From positions 96,074-125,271 of the forward strand of contig BFEA01000898.1 in the NCBI GenBank assembly GCA_003427395.1: DNA of 29,198 bases, in the 5' to 3' direction. Of this stretch, positions 16,761-26,093 are shown in pieces (position 1 is the stretch's first letter; each line of letters starts with the position of its first letter). The DNA is from Chara braunii (lineage: Eukaryota; Streptophyta; Charophyceae; Charales; Characeae). A program made the translations under genes and the position numbers. The notes under the pieces were generated by a model that was not told the DNA's origin, did no database searches, and saw nothing but the letters and a program-made list of their open reading frames with translations.

Positions 16761-17230
16761 GCACCAGGCAGAAGGATGCAATAAGGGTCTCATCCCACCA
16801 TACTTACGTTAAGTAAAATATCCATTTTCTTGGTATCCCACCGGCTCCCTTGAACCCCGGGGGCTCCGAAAACGGTTTAGGACGTGGCGTTCGCGGAGTG
16901 AACTCCGGGAGCTCCGTTTTGCCCGTTTCGGAAAAGGAACGGGCCTGTACCCTGTTCCCAAAAGAATGGCGTGTTTTTATGTTTTCTTTTTCTTATCTTT
17001 TTTGCCCGTTACCTGGCCAGGTTCGTCCAAGAAAGGCCGCAGCCACACAAAGCACGCCGCCACCCACGTAATATCTCCTGCAATAACGGGACGGAGGAGT
17101 ACAAATTTTCTTTCACGGTCCGAACGCTGCGGCCCGGGCCCTTCTTTTTCGTTTGTTTTTGACTTCTACTTACCGTAAGTAGGGTGGGATGAGGCCCTAA
17201 ATCGCAGTTTCCCCGTGGGGCTGTACACTA
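16761..17230. other. No gene recognised
   Basis: The sequence contains small inverted phrases but no convincing gene. Overlapping open frames at 16850-17178 run in several registers and look like chance. A palindromic phrase around cttacgttaagta and acttaccgtaagt, each next to a 'catcc' or 'atgagg' flank (about 16802 and 17167), suggests the ends of a further MITE-like repeat. Confidence 0.35.
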
Positions 17231-17315
17231 TAAGGGCGTTGCCACACCACTCTCGAAATATGCAAAATGAGAATGAACTGCCCCGCTAGAACATGGCCAG
17301 ATGCGCCCGCCCTAA
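17231..17315. mobile_element. Short Tourist-like MITE with TAA flanks
   Basis: TAA at 17231-17233 and 17313-17315 bounds a 79-bp element starting GGGCGTTGCC and ending GCGCCCGCCC. The body (CACTCTCGAAATATGCAAAA) is related to 16253-16368. Confidence 0.6.
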
Positions 17316-17456
17316 GTTGTCCGGCTTTGTAGTTCGTTCTGTCGTTTTGAGCCGGGACGGGGGCTTTTATCCCGTGCCTTGTAATGAGTTTGTTTGTTTT
17401 GAGCCTTGCTGGACTCGATCCCTAGATCTGGTTGTGGTAGTCTCTGTTGGCTGGCC

Positions 17457-17617
17457 TTAGGCTCTCGCCGCACGGCGCACGAAACGAAAACGAAACGAGC
17501 GCATCTGCCCAGGAAAGTGGCAAAATACACTCGTTCCTATTTATAGCAAACCGATGAACCTGGCCATTTTCTGTGGGAAGATGCAATCGTTTCGTGTCCC
17601 GTGCGGCGACGCCCTTA
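17457..17617. mobile_element. Foldback MITE with TTA flanks
   Basis: The inverted arms ggctctcgccgcacggcgca and tcccgtgcggcgacgccc enclose about 90 bp. TTA occurs at both ends (17457-17459 and 17615-17617). The arm sequence GGGCG(T)CGCCGCAC is close to the ends of the element at 17234, so this is probably another member of that Tourist-like family. Confidence 0.7.
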
Positions 17618-17670
17618 GGCCATCTGGCATTTTGTTTTGTCCTTTTCTGAACTGGTTTTCAGCAGACCGC

Positions 17671-17783
17671 TACCGTCTTCACCCGAATAGAACACCCGGT
17701 CATTATGGGCTGTATTTGGCATATTAACTTTCAGTGTCGATACAGCTACAATAACCGGGCGTTCTATTCGGGTGAAGACCGTA
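17671..17783. mobile_element. Hairpin MITE copy 3, TA-flanked
   Basis: The element 17673-17781 begins CCGTCTTCACCCGAATAGAA, ends with the complement, and is flanked by TA on both sides. The arms are about 45 bp, spaced by roughly 20 bp. Confidence 0.9.
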
Positions 17784-18190
17784 GGGCCTCTTTCGCTTGC
17801 TGTAGATTCGTTTCCTCCTCCTAGTCTATGTGTCTGTTTAGATGCATGTAGGCTGAGAGGTCGTAGATCTTGACTGACTGGACGGTCAGATGGGTGTTGC
17901 TGTGTGGTCTGTCCTAGGTCTGGGGAGGCAACATCTGGGTTGTAGATCTTGACTGAATGGACGGTCAGAGACTTTTTTAGTTTTTTTTCTTTTTTCTTTT
18001 TTCTTTTTTTTTGAAAACAGAGCCCGACTAGTTTCGGGTTCTTTTCTCAGTCAGTGGGAAATTCGATGTGGGGAACGGCAGCTGCACTATTTTTACAGCA
18101 CTGAAGCTTCTGCTGCTTCGTGAAGGCTAGGCAGCCATAGCTGGAGCTGCCTGCCAGATTCAAGGCTGTGCACGGCGTGCAGGTAGAAGA
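17784..18190. other. No gene; direct repeat of about 24 bp
   Basis: The phrase gtagatcttgactga(c/a)tggacggtcaga occurs twice, at about 17863 and 17941. A T-rich tract follows at 17970-18012. Nothing else is recognised. Confidence 0.5.
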
Positions 18191-18268
18191 TTCCTTCCTT
18201 TTCTTTCTTTCTTTCTTTCTTCTTCTTCTTCTTCTTCTTCTTCTTCTTCTTCTTCTTCTTCTTCTTCT

Positions 18269-18299
<31 letters not shown>
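18190..18299. repeat. (TTTC)n-(TTC)n-(T)n compound microsatellite
   Basis: Three pyrimidine repeat types follow each other. The Arg/Lys and Leu open frames across it are artefacts. Confidence 0.95.
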
Positions 18300-18303
<4 letters not shown>

Positions 18304-18699
18304 GGGCCCAGTGCCCAAGGCTGATATTACCAATAAGAAGATTGAGGCCGGGGTCCTCACAGTTCTTGTTGCTGGTATTCCTCCTCTTCATCACTCTGCT
18401 GCTGTTTGGAGGCTAGAGGACTGCCACTCTCTTCATCTCTGCAGCGGCATCTTGGTTGTGGCTGCTGCCATCATCATCTTCAACGAGATCCAGGCAGGCT
18501 TCTTCAACGGCGTCCAGGCTAATGCCAGATCTGATTCAGCGCCTGGCTTCACAGGCTCGCTTTTGGTTGAGGCTTCCGCTGTGCAATATCTCTCCATGGC
18601 TATGGTGTGAATCTGCTCTCTCCAGTCTGCCTGTCATTACACATGCGTGTGGGTCCTATGGGAACATTTGAATGCGGTTTGAATCAATAGAGCACATAA

Positions 18700-18880
18700 C
18701 AAGGACACTTTCACTCTGTTTTTGGTGCACACTGCACAGTGCGTTTCCAGCACCGGAGAAAAAGTGCCTCTGAAGTACTGGTGGATTAATCATAAAACTC
18801 TTCTGCTCATATGCTTGACGACGTGGGGCTGGATTTCTATAGTGGGGTTCTAGGCTTAGATTCCAGTATGCACCGGTTCC
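18700..18880 (+). repeat. Repeat related to 16370-16750, empty for the hairpin MITE
   Basis: The phrases gcacagtgcgtttcca, actggtggattaatca and tgcttgacgacgtggggctg parallel the region around 16380-16605. Where the other copy carries a 105-bp hairpin MITE between two TA, this copy reads straight through a single TA at 18840-18841. Confidence 0.75.
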
Positions 18881-19064
18881 TGCCTTTCGATCGGAACGGA
18901 ACATCTCATGGCCGCACTGTGGGCATGCTGAAATAATTTGAAAGATGATGAAAGGTTTGAGAGAAGAATATAGCTTAGTTTTTGTCAAAAAAAAAAAAAA
19001 AAAAAAAAAAAAGCGGCAGAAGGCTCTCGCTCCACTCCTCATCAGATGTACACAAGAAAAGATG

Positions 19065-19065
19065 C

Positions 19066-19143
<78 letters not shown>

Positions 19144-19172
19144 NNNNNNNNNNNNNNNNNNNNNNNNNNNNN
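19065..19172. repeat. (CT)n-(GT)n microsatellite and sequence gap
   Basis: The CT tract to 19110 is followed by GT units to 19143 and then 29 undetermined bases (19144-19172), so the tract's true length is unknown. G-rich sequence follows. Confidence 0.95.
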
Positions 19173-19305
19173 GGGCGTTGGGGGGGGGTTGGGGGGGGAG
19201 GGCATACAGTCTTGAGATATCATTATGAACTCATGAAGTTATATTAACTGACCAGCCTAGATAATTCCAGAATTATTTTGCTCTGTTCATCTGATGGCAT
19301 CTGGA

Positions 19306-19365
19306 TTCAAACTGAAGGTCTGGATTTCAACAGACCAAGGGTGTGCCAACCAAGCTACGCCCGCT
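19306..19365 (-). mobile_element. tRNA-like head of a SINE (candidate)
   Basis: On the minus strand, gcgtagcttggttggcac (A-box-like) is followed by cagtttgaatcca (B-box-like), with an anticodon-arm-like pairing between. A further B-box-like phrase, gagctcgagtcctc, lies at about 19479-19492 on the same strand. Decayed tRNA-derived SINEs are likely; the boundaries are unclear. Confidence 0.35.
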
Positions 19366-19979
19366 GGTCTTGTGTAACCTTTAGGCACAGTTAGCTGTGT
19401 AATACCATTCAGCCACAGGGAAGGCAACACGTTGCATGGAAGACGGTACCGACCCACACTCAACGCACCCACGAGGACTCGAGCTCCCGACCAGTTTACC
19501 AACAGTTAGTACATTTATGATTTATCATGATTTATGTAACTTATATGATAAATGTAACCACTAAATGTAACCACTGTCACTTACATATTATGCATTCCAT
19601 TCAGCCACACCGCAGGCAGCCTGTGGTGTTGCATCCATCCATTGCACAACGCCTTGAAAAACTCCAACAAGAGCAATGTGACATTCACAGTGAACACTGG
19701 GTGGACAAGGAGTCACAAACCCCCTCTAGACAGCCAACTGAGCCAAGGGTTCCCAAAAAAAAAAAAAAAAAAAAAAAGAAAGGACAAGCACACTGAAGCC
19801 CCCTGCTCTTTCGATAACGATTGCAGCTCATTCTCTGTTCATTAAAAATTAACGCATCTGTACAATTACACCACGACCAACACGAGGAAGATGCACTCTC
19901 GCTTAGGTGTGAGAGTCTGGCACCCATCCATTACAAAGTTATACAAACCCATTGAAGAACTGAAAGGACGCTGTAACAT

Positions 19980-21236
19980 TCACAAACCCACGGATGGACG
20001 AGGATCAACGACACGGCCAACGAATAGAATCATACCCGATGTGTCCTCTCGGATCATGAAAAGGAAAGGGTGATCGACAACAAACTCAATAGGGGGTCTC
20101 CAACACNTCACCCCACAGACTANGGCAGTTGCTGCCGCAGCAACCGTGCCCTCCTCGTCAACCTCGACACATGCATTGTGGAGGACATCCGAGATGTAAA
20201 TCGAGGGAGCATCACAACCGAAGAGGTTTGAGAAGTCGGCATCGCTGCCGAAAGCGCTCTTCATGCCAATGTCCATGAGTGGCCCNTTGAGTTCCAGACT
20301 CGAGGAGATTTTGAATTTAGGGAGCAAAAGTCGGTCAAAATCAACACTGAACATACTGCTGAAGGACTTNGTCAGCAACTCCGCACTCAATGATTCCTCC
20401 ATCTTTGCAAGCCCATCCACCTCGTTCGGCAGGAAAANATACATAGCCAGCTCACGCTCACGGACCTCCTCCTCCGTCTCTGCTCCTCCCCCGACCTGAT
20501 ACGGCAACCGCAGAATCCGGAAACCGTTTTGCTCTCCCATTCTGTAACTTCCTTTGTTCCTCATCATCGGAACCGACACCGTGNCGATGCCGCCACCTTT
20601 GGATGGTATCTTGAAGTCTCTGGGGGCAGTAGACGCCGGATTGAAGACTTTGTGCCATAATCCCTTGAAGTAGAGAGCGTTAACAAGCACAATGACAGAT
20701 TCTGCATTAAGCAGACCAGCCGGGACGATCTCGGGTATCTTTCCCGACGTCTGTTTACTCACCCACTGGTTGATTTCAGCACTGACTTGTGATGCTGNCC
20801 CCACAAAATCTGCAGGGACCACACGGCCCTCGTACGTCCCAACATGATCCTCGTACTCCTTCTTCAACGGGAACCGGTCACTCACCCAAACTCCGGTCGC
20901 AATCTGAACTTTTGCGGCTGCAGCTGACTCTGGGCAGGAGTCGGCACTGGGCTTCCCTAGCAGATTCCGGTGCAGACCTGCTAGGGAAGAATGAGCAGAA
21001 GCCACATCAGATTCTCTGGGCAGCCGCAGAACATCAACTATTTCCTTCAACGTGTTTCCTGCTGAACCACCAGAGATGACGGCCAGGGCGAGAGCTATGC
21101 TTACTGGCGAGAGCGCTACATTCAGTAGCTTCTCGCTTTGAGCGTTAGCACCCGTCGATGACAATGCAGCGCGGTACAGGTCAAGCATAAAGGCTATTTG
21201 TCCATTTACAAGATTGCTGCTAGCTTCGGTGTCCAT
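19980..21236 (-). CDS. Plant-type serpin (serine/cysteine protease inhibitor)
   Basis: The 418-residue protein is a full-length serpin (family usual length about 380-420). Serpins trap a protease by cleavage in an exposed reactive loop followed by loop insertion. The ATG at 21236-21234 has a strong context (A at -3, G at +4) and starts just before the helix A region; an upstream ATG at 21305 would add 23 non-conserved residues. Landmarks in order: [68 protein letters not shown], the hinge [13 protein letters not shown] and [20 protein letters not shown]. By alignment with plant serpins the P1 residue falls on a codon ANG (N at 20107: Lys, Arg, Thr or Met), followed by Cys-Trp at P1'-P2'. P6 is also ambiguous. 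There is no signal peptide and no intron, although many plant serpin genes have one. Seven single-base N lie in this frame. Confidence 0.93.
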   Translation of the reverse strand: MDTEASSNLVNGQIAFMLDLYRAALSSTGANAQSEKLLNVALSPVSIALALAVISGGSAGNTLKEIVDVLRLPRESDVASAHSSLAGLHRNLLGKPSADSCPESAAAAKVQIATGVWVSDRFPLKKEYEDHVGTYEGRVVPADFVGXASQVSAEINQWVSKQTSGKIPEIVPAGLLNAESVIVLVNALYFKGLWHKVFNPASTAPRDFKIPSKGGGIXTVSVPMMRNKGSYRMGEQNGFRILRLPYQVGGGAETEEEVRERELAMYXFLPNEVDGLAKMEESLSAELLXKSFSSMFSVDFDRLLLPKFKISSSLELXGPLMDIGMKSAFGSDADFSNLFGCDAPSIYISDVLHNACVEVDEEGTVAAAATAXVCGVXCWRPPIEFVVDHPFLFMIREDTSGMILFVGRVVDPRPSVGL

Positions 21237-21450
21237 CTTTACAGTCTCCCCTCCACACGTAAACGCCGGTAGGACCGGGTAGGTACTCTGATGATCTTGA
21301 TGCAAAAAAACCTACACAGTAGGTTCCTGATACTTGGCAGCTGGAGGGGGTGACAGCCTGCCAGTGGCAACTCCACCCCAGACTGGGAACAAAGAGCAAT
21401 TATTACAGTCTCGAATCAATCTGTTGCATCAACTCAAAACAACCCAATCC

Positions 21451-21500
21451 AAGTCAATCCAAGTCAATCAGAGTCAATTCAAGTCAACTCAAGTCAAACC
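21451..21500 (-). promoter_or_regulatory. Five W-box-like sites at exact 10-bp spacing
   Basis: Five consecutive 10-bp units of consensus AAGTCAATCC each contain AGTCAA, which on the serpin's strand reads TTGACT, the core bound by WRKY factors. They lie 215-265 bp upstream of the serpin start. The exact 10-bp period puts all sites on one face of the helix. It may also be only a short tandem repeat that happens to contain the core. Confidence 0.5.
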
Positions 21501-22140
21501 ATCTGGATCTAGCTGCAGCTTTGACTCCATGACAGCAAGGCACTGGTAGGGACTACGAGAGAGGAAAACAAGGCGATCAAATATTAACCGGTCGTCGGTC
21601 GAGTTGAATTCAGCGATAGGCACTCAGTATGGTAAAAAAACTCTTCAGAGAAATAAATGGAGGGATAGGACGGCCATTCCCATTTCGGAACGACCTATTT
21701 TCCTAATCGGGAAAGAACAGATGGCGGTGGTTCTTTGGACAGAGGGTGCATCATGGGTGGCCCCGGCCGAGGAGGACCCGTCAAGAGACGACTTCGCCAG
21801 GGGGATTACAGGCTGAGCTTTCATGACTGGACATCTGTGGACCCCAGTATCCCTCTGCAACCCCCGTCTGACTTTTTGGACCCCTTTCCCCCGACACCCA
21901 TTATCGGGGGTGGTGGATTTTCTGCAAGAAGACAACTGGGTGGGGACGGAGGGGGAGGAGGAGGCAAAAGGGTTGGTCTCTCTTTGGAGCCCCCCCAAGG
22001 AGGACGGCNCCACCCCCTGCCCCCCTATCCCTCCCCCGCGGGCCGCCCGCAGGGCCTACGCAGTTAATCTCTTGGTCTCCCAGGGCAATAAATGCTGGCG
22101 GGCTCTTCTGTACCTCCGTTTGCTGAGTATATGTTACTTC
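21501..22140. other. No gene recognised
   Basis: Overlapping open frames exist on both strands (21604-22143), but none shows a family motif and they shadow each other. The part from 21880 to 22060 is G- and C-rich with homopolymers and an ambiguous base at 22009. Confidence 0.4.
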
Positions 22141-22142
22141 TA

Positions 22143-22270
22143 AGGGACGCTGGCCCCGGTTTCCAGCAGGTGACGCTCCCCACCAATAGATCGGAGCACC
22201 GGGCAACAGGCCTGCTACAGGGAGCTTCTCTTATCACTTCCTCTAGCAGGCCGGCGCTGGTGTCTTTAAC
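22143..22270 (+). repeat. Dispersed repeat with conserved hairpin (copy)
   Basis: The phrase gggacgctgg...tttccagca, then gacgctccccaccaatagat, matches 3822-3874 (3' region of the LINE) and 25440-25490. The small hairpin GCTGG...CCAGC is kept in each. Downstream, gcctgcta and tagcaggc form a second inverted pair, followed by an A-rich tract at 22269-22308. This looks like a retroposon 3' end. Confidence 0.55.
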
Positions 22271-22309
22271 AAAAACAAAAAACAAACAAAAAAACAAACA
22301 AAAAAAAAG

Positions 22310-23080
22310 GTTCAAAAGCTTCCAGATCAGAAGGCTGCGAGTCTGTTATAGCTGCAGTCTATGCAAGCAGTCCCTTCGGGGGCCTGGCTGGCATCTGAAG
22401 GCATGACGGTCTCCTTAGCAATGTTCTCAATGGGACAGGGCTTGGGAAACCATTTCCCATTTNCGGATCGTCTGTCCCTCCTCCCTCCTGATCTGGCAAT
22501 GGTGGAGGAAGCACTGGTCTAAATCCGGGGCCTCCGGGATCACCTGGTCTGAATCATGGATCCGATCTGGCTGCTCTACTTCTTCAACGACCTTTTGACT
22601 CTGGGAGGGGCTACATTGCCCAAGTCTGCAGAGGTGTCATCATGAGGGTGATTTGGCGGGCTCTGAGACGAAACCTCCCACTCAGAAGAACTGAAAGGGG
22701 AGATCTTGGCCTCGGAGCGACGTAGGACTGTTCTATTCTCTCTTAGGGGCTGCCGACTTGTGCAAAGTTCTGGCCCTTCTGGGCTTTCAAACACCAGGCT
22801 TTGCATTACCTGTGTCACTGGGTGGGTTACTGAGTACTTCGCAGCTGTTCAGGTCACAGTGGAACTTGGATTGATCATTGAAATGATTGAATTGGTCTGC
22901 TGCAGAGGACAACTGTTATCATTTCTTTAACATCTTTGAGCGAAGTTGGGTAATACCCAGCTTCCCAGTTAGAATAGTTGGGTGTCCTTGGTTGTTTCGA
23001 GATAATTTTCTACAGTCCGTTGCCTTCCTTGATTTTAGAATTTGTTATCCAGCTGTGGTATTTTTTTGAAGTTGCAGTTT
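22310..23080. other. No gene recognised
   Basis: Short open frames on both strands lack recognisable motifs. A single ambiguous base lies at 22463. No transposon ends were found. Confidence 0.4.
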
Positions 23081-23082
23081 TG

Positions 23083-23215
23083 GGGATGCTGGACCCGGTT
23101 TCCAGCACAAGCCGAAGGTTTAGCTGGGTGTTGGCCCCCAGGTTCTTTCGGGTTGAGATGTTGAGGGATTCCCAGGCTCAATTTCAAGTTTATAATACAA
23201 TCTGAAACTTTTATA
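23083..23215 (+). repeat. Retroposon 3' end without tail
   Basis: It contains both tail phrases of this genome's retroposons: the hairpin gctggacccggtttccagc as in the LINE at 3828, and the later ttgagggattcccaggctc phrase of the element at 10896. This links the two tail types into one family. Confidence 0.5.
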
Positions 23216-23229
23216 TATACATATGAATA

Positions 23230-23480
23230 TGACGATATATATATCATCACATAAACATCAGAGCGCAAAAGCGAAAAAAAACAAAGGAAAACAAAAAAGA
23301 TATCAGTTCAGTTTTTATCTTCTTCCTTACAACTCCCCCTCCTGTTCAGTATCGTCACAAGCATACATCAGAGTGCAAAAGCGAAAGAAAGGAAAAAGAA
23401 AGAAAGAAAGAAGGAAAACAGGAAAAAATGAATTCATGATTTAATCTTCTTCCTTATAACTCCCCCTGTTCAGAACCTCC
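23230..23480 (+). repeat. Two units of the CAGAGCGCAAAAGCG repeat
   Basis: Each unit begins near catcacataaacatcagagc or a derivative (23246, 23358), continues into a purine-rich stretch, then ttcttccttacaactccccc and tgttcag. Three more units lie at 24170, 24285 and 24420. The first is preceded by gacgatatatatatcatc, a variant of the palindrome at 14954. Confidence 0.65.
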
Positions 23481-23736
23481 TCTTGCGTACAAGGCCGCCC
23501 ACGTGGATGTAGGTTGAGGGGCTGCTGCCCCCACTCCCGTGTGTCATATCGACTCACTTGCACACAGCCAAAAGGCCAAGAGGCAAAGAAAAGAGGAAGG
23601 GAACAGCCAAATAAAACAGAACAGGGGGCAACAAAACAGATCCCAGATGACAAGTCCCACATGCAAGCACCGCCCCTGTCCACAGGCCAAACGACGGGAC
23701 AAGACCAACCAGGATGTCAAAACATTCTGGGGCTGT

Positions 23737-23812
23737 GACAAACTGTTTCGTCGGAGTTTCACCTACTGACTCATCAGGGATGTATAAGTTTCACCTACTG
23801 ACTCATCAGGGA
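23737..23812 (-). ncRNA. Hammerhead-like core with a duplicated 5' box
   Basis: On the minus strand CTGATGA (23777-23771), an imperfect stem II (GTCAG/CCGAC), GAAA and CAGTTTGTC occur as at 15037-15073. The segment with CTGATGAGTCAGTAGGTGAAAC is duplicated just upstream (to 23809). One mismatch in stem II and no visible stem I partner make cleavage unlikely in this copy. Confidence 0.35.
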
Positions 23813-24169
23813 TATATATAGGGATATATATAACAGAATAGCCATGATTTTGAGTAACCAGTGACTTAGTAATTGTGAAATTAAAATCTTTTGTAAACGA
23901 GTGGATGGTCCACTTAAACACAGGCTCGTAAGAGCTTGTGGAGTTCCGGGAATATGCAATCTTCTTTTTTTGCAGTATTGCTTCCATGATATTAGGAACA
24001 TTAGCCGCAATGGCTCAAAACAAAGTCAAAACAAGTGAGATGCGTTGCGTAAAGTCTCTGAGGATCCCAAACAGCTCGGCGGTCGCTGGCTAGGGCGAGC
24101 GGCCGTACTTTTTTGTGGTTTCCTGCTGATCGAACATTGCTTATACAATTTTCACTGGTTCGGAGCAAG

Positions 24170-24663
24170 CACTATCGTCACAATGGAAATCAGAGCGCAA
24201 AGGCGGAAAAAGACAACAAGAAAAAGAAAAAGGAGTAAGGAAGGAAAGCCCCACCTGTTCGTCACCTCTTTATATGGTATATATCATCACATAAATATGA
24301 GAGTGCAAAAGCGAAAACAAGGAAAAAAAATGAATTCGTCACAAACAGAACTGCCCGGTAAACCGTAGGCAGAGAGAGAGAAGAGGACAACAAACGAGGG
24401 GCTGTGATTTGTATATATATATCGTCACATAGATATCAGAGCGCAAAAGCGAAAAAAACAAACAAAGGAAACAAAAAAATATCAATTCATTTTTCATCTT
24501 CTTCCTTACAACTCCCCCTGTTCAGAACCTCTATACGACGAAACAGTTCTTCACAGTCCGGACCCTCGTTTGTTGCCCTCTTCTCCCTCTCTGCCTACGG
24601 TTTACCGCGCAGCTCTGTTTGCTTATATATAGATAGCTCTGTTTGACGATATATATATCGTCG
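24170..24663. repeat. Inverted-repeat mosaic of the GACGAT/hammerhead family
   Basis: Inverted arms at 24346-24407 and 24551-24617, each about 65 bp, carry cggtaaaccg, the purine-rich tract and the start of the hammerhead flank. They enclose one CAGAGCGCAAAAGCG unit. A copy of the gacgatatatatatcgtc palindrome stands at about 24645-24662. On the plus strand gacgaaacagttc (24535) keeps only the 3' half of the hammerhead core. Confidence 0.6.
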
Positions 24664-24679
24664 TATGTATAAAAATAAA

Positions 24680-25180
24680 AAAACAAATTCTTTGCCAAAT
24701 TAACCCTATCCGGTCTGAATTCCGCAGCAAAATTACGGTGATTAACGATTTTAAAATTAATAAATTAAATAACAAGAGCTCGGGAAGGCCAAAAAGACAG
24801 CGTGAGCCCAGCACTCACAACTCAAAACCGTTAACGGGGAAGAAGACTGGTAACGGTGAAGAATAAGTTTTTTTGACGGCAAAGAAGAAGACCTTAACGG
24901 TGGCCATCTCCACCCAGACAGACGGGATAGGGAGCAGCCCGGAGATGGCTATATTACGTAGCGATTTCGCTAAAGCTGACCTTCTTTTTTTTTTTCTTTT
25001 TTTTTTTTGGTGCGACAGCTTTGAATTGAAACTTCACGTTGTTTGTTTTCCTCCTGCAGGCGAAAACACAAAATCTGCTGTGTTCATTCTGGGACGATTC
25101 GAGGCTATTGACAGCGCTGACCTATTGGCCCACAGCCTGGGGCGTCCAACTGATAGGCATGCCGATGCACCCACGGAGCA
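24680..25180. other. No gene recognised
   Basis: An AT-rich part (24660-24780) is followed by a T-rich tract at 24985-25009. The open frame at 24873-25220 crosses the T tract and the MITE start and has no recognised domain. Confidence 0.4.
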
Positions 25181-25181
25181 C

Positions 25182-25285
25182 ATTCTTCCCCCGAATACAA
25201 CGTACGGTCATTCTAGTTGAATTCGGCGTATCTTTCAATCTAAATACAGCTATAATGACCGTACGTTGTATTCGGGGGAAGAAGG
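25182..25285. mobile_element. Hairpin MITE copy 4
   Basis: The inverted arms ttcttcccccgaatacaacg and the complement ending gggggaagaa match the family of 14443, 16609 and 17673. TA follows on the right (25286-25287); the left TA is mutated. Confidence 0.85.
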
Positions 25286-25439
25286 TAGGAGGTCATTCTT
25301 AGCTGGCGCCCATTCTGGTGAACCGGTTCGTGCAAGGGAGGGTTGGCACCCTCTCTGCCATTCGGGCTTGAGGAGAGACAGATCCTGGACTGTCACAGCT
25401 GTCCACTCTGTTTTATTTGGGAATTGATTGTGCTCTCTA

Positions 25440-25490
25440 AGGGACGCTGGACCCCATTTCCAGCAGGAGGCGTAGCTCCCCACGAATGGA
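25440..25490 (+). repeat. Dispersed hairpin repeat, third copy
   Basis: gggacgctgg...tttccagca then gctccccacgaatgga matches 3822-3874 and 22143-22194. Confidence 0.55.
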
Positions 25491-25865
25491 ATCATGGATT
25501 CCCCACCATCTCTCTCCTGCGCGCATGTTCGCTGCGCTACCGTAGTGTTAGTCACGGCTATGGTTTCCGAATCGACGGCGGAGCTCGTGCGCCCTGTTCC
25601 GCCCCGCGGGAAAGGTGGTTCTTCCAGCAGGGCGCCCTCATGGGACAGGCGGATCCTCTAGCGGGACGTCATATGAGGACGCCCTATGGCATGCCAGGGC
25701 TGGCCTGTGAGGGCTGGGTTTGTGCCCCAGGGAGGGGAGGAAGGTGCTGCGAAGGCGGCGCGGGTGAGGATAGTACATCTTTAAAAGGGGAGAGGCTTCT
25801 GTAAGCGGGCATGGCATGCTTGGATTCAATCTGCCAACAAGAGCCGAAGCGTGCCACAAGGCATG

Positions 25866-25957
25866 CTTCTCATGAAACCACCGAAAATGCCGATATGAAG
25901 ATATGAAGAGCGCGAGCTTTGTCATGCCCTTCTCATGCAACCACCGAAAATGCCGAT
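25866..25957. repeat. Direct repeat of 26 bp, 63-bp spacing
   Basis: cttctcatg(a/c)aaccaccgaaa followed by atgccgatatg occurs at 25866 and 25929. The reading frame on the minus strand repeats accordingly. Confidence 0.8.
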
Positions 25958-26093
25958 ATGCCGATCTGATGGACAGAGGGGACAAAGACAGGGAGAGGCG
26001 TGATGGGAGAAAAAGAATCGGTGAGGGGGAGAGAGAGAGAAAAGTACGAAGAGGTGGAGGAGGGAGGTGCATATCAAGTTTTAAAATGAAGGA

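Noticed and set aside
18047-18416. Arg/Lys-rich and Leu/Phe-rich frames
   Set aside because: These are products of the TTC/T compound microsatellite.
21604-22206. Overlapping frames on both strands as a gene upstream of the serpin
   Set aside because: There is no recognisable motif, the composition is driven by GC-rich homopolymers, and opposite-strand frames are equally open.
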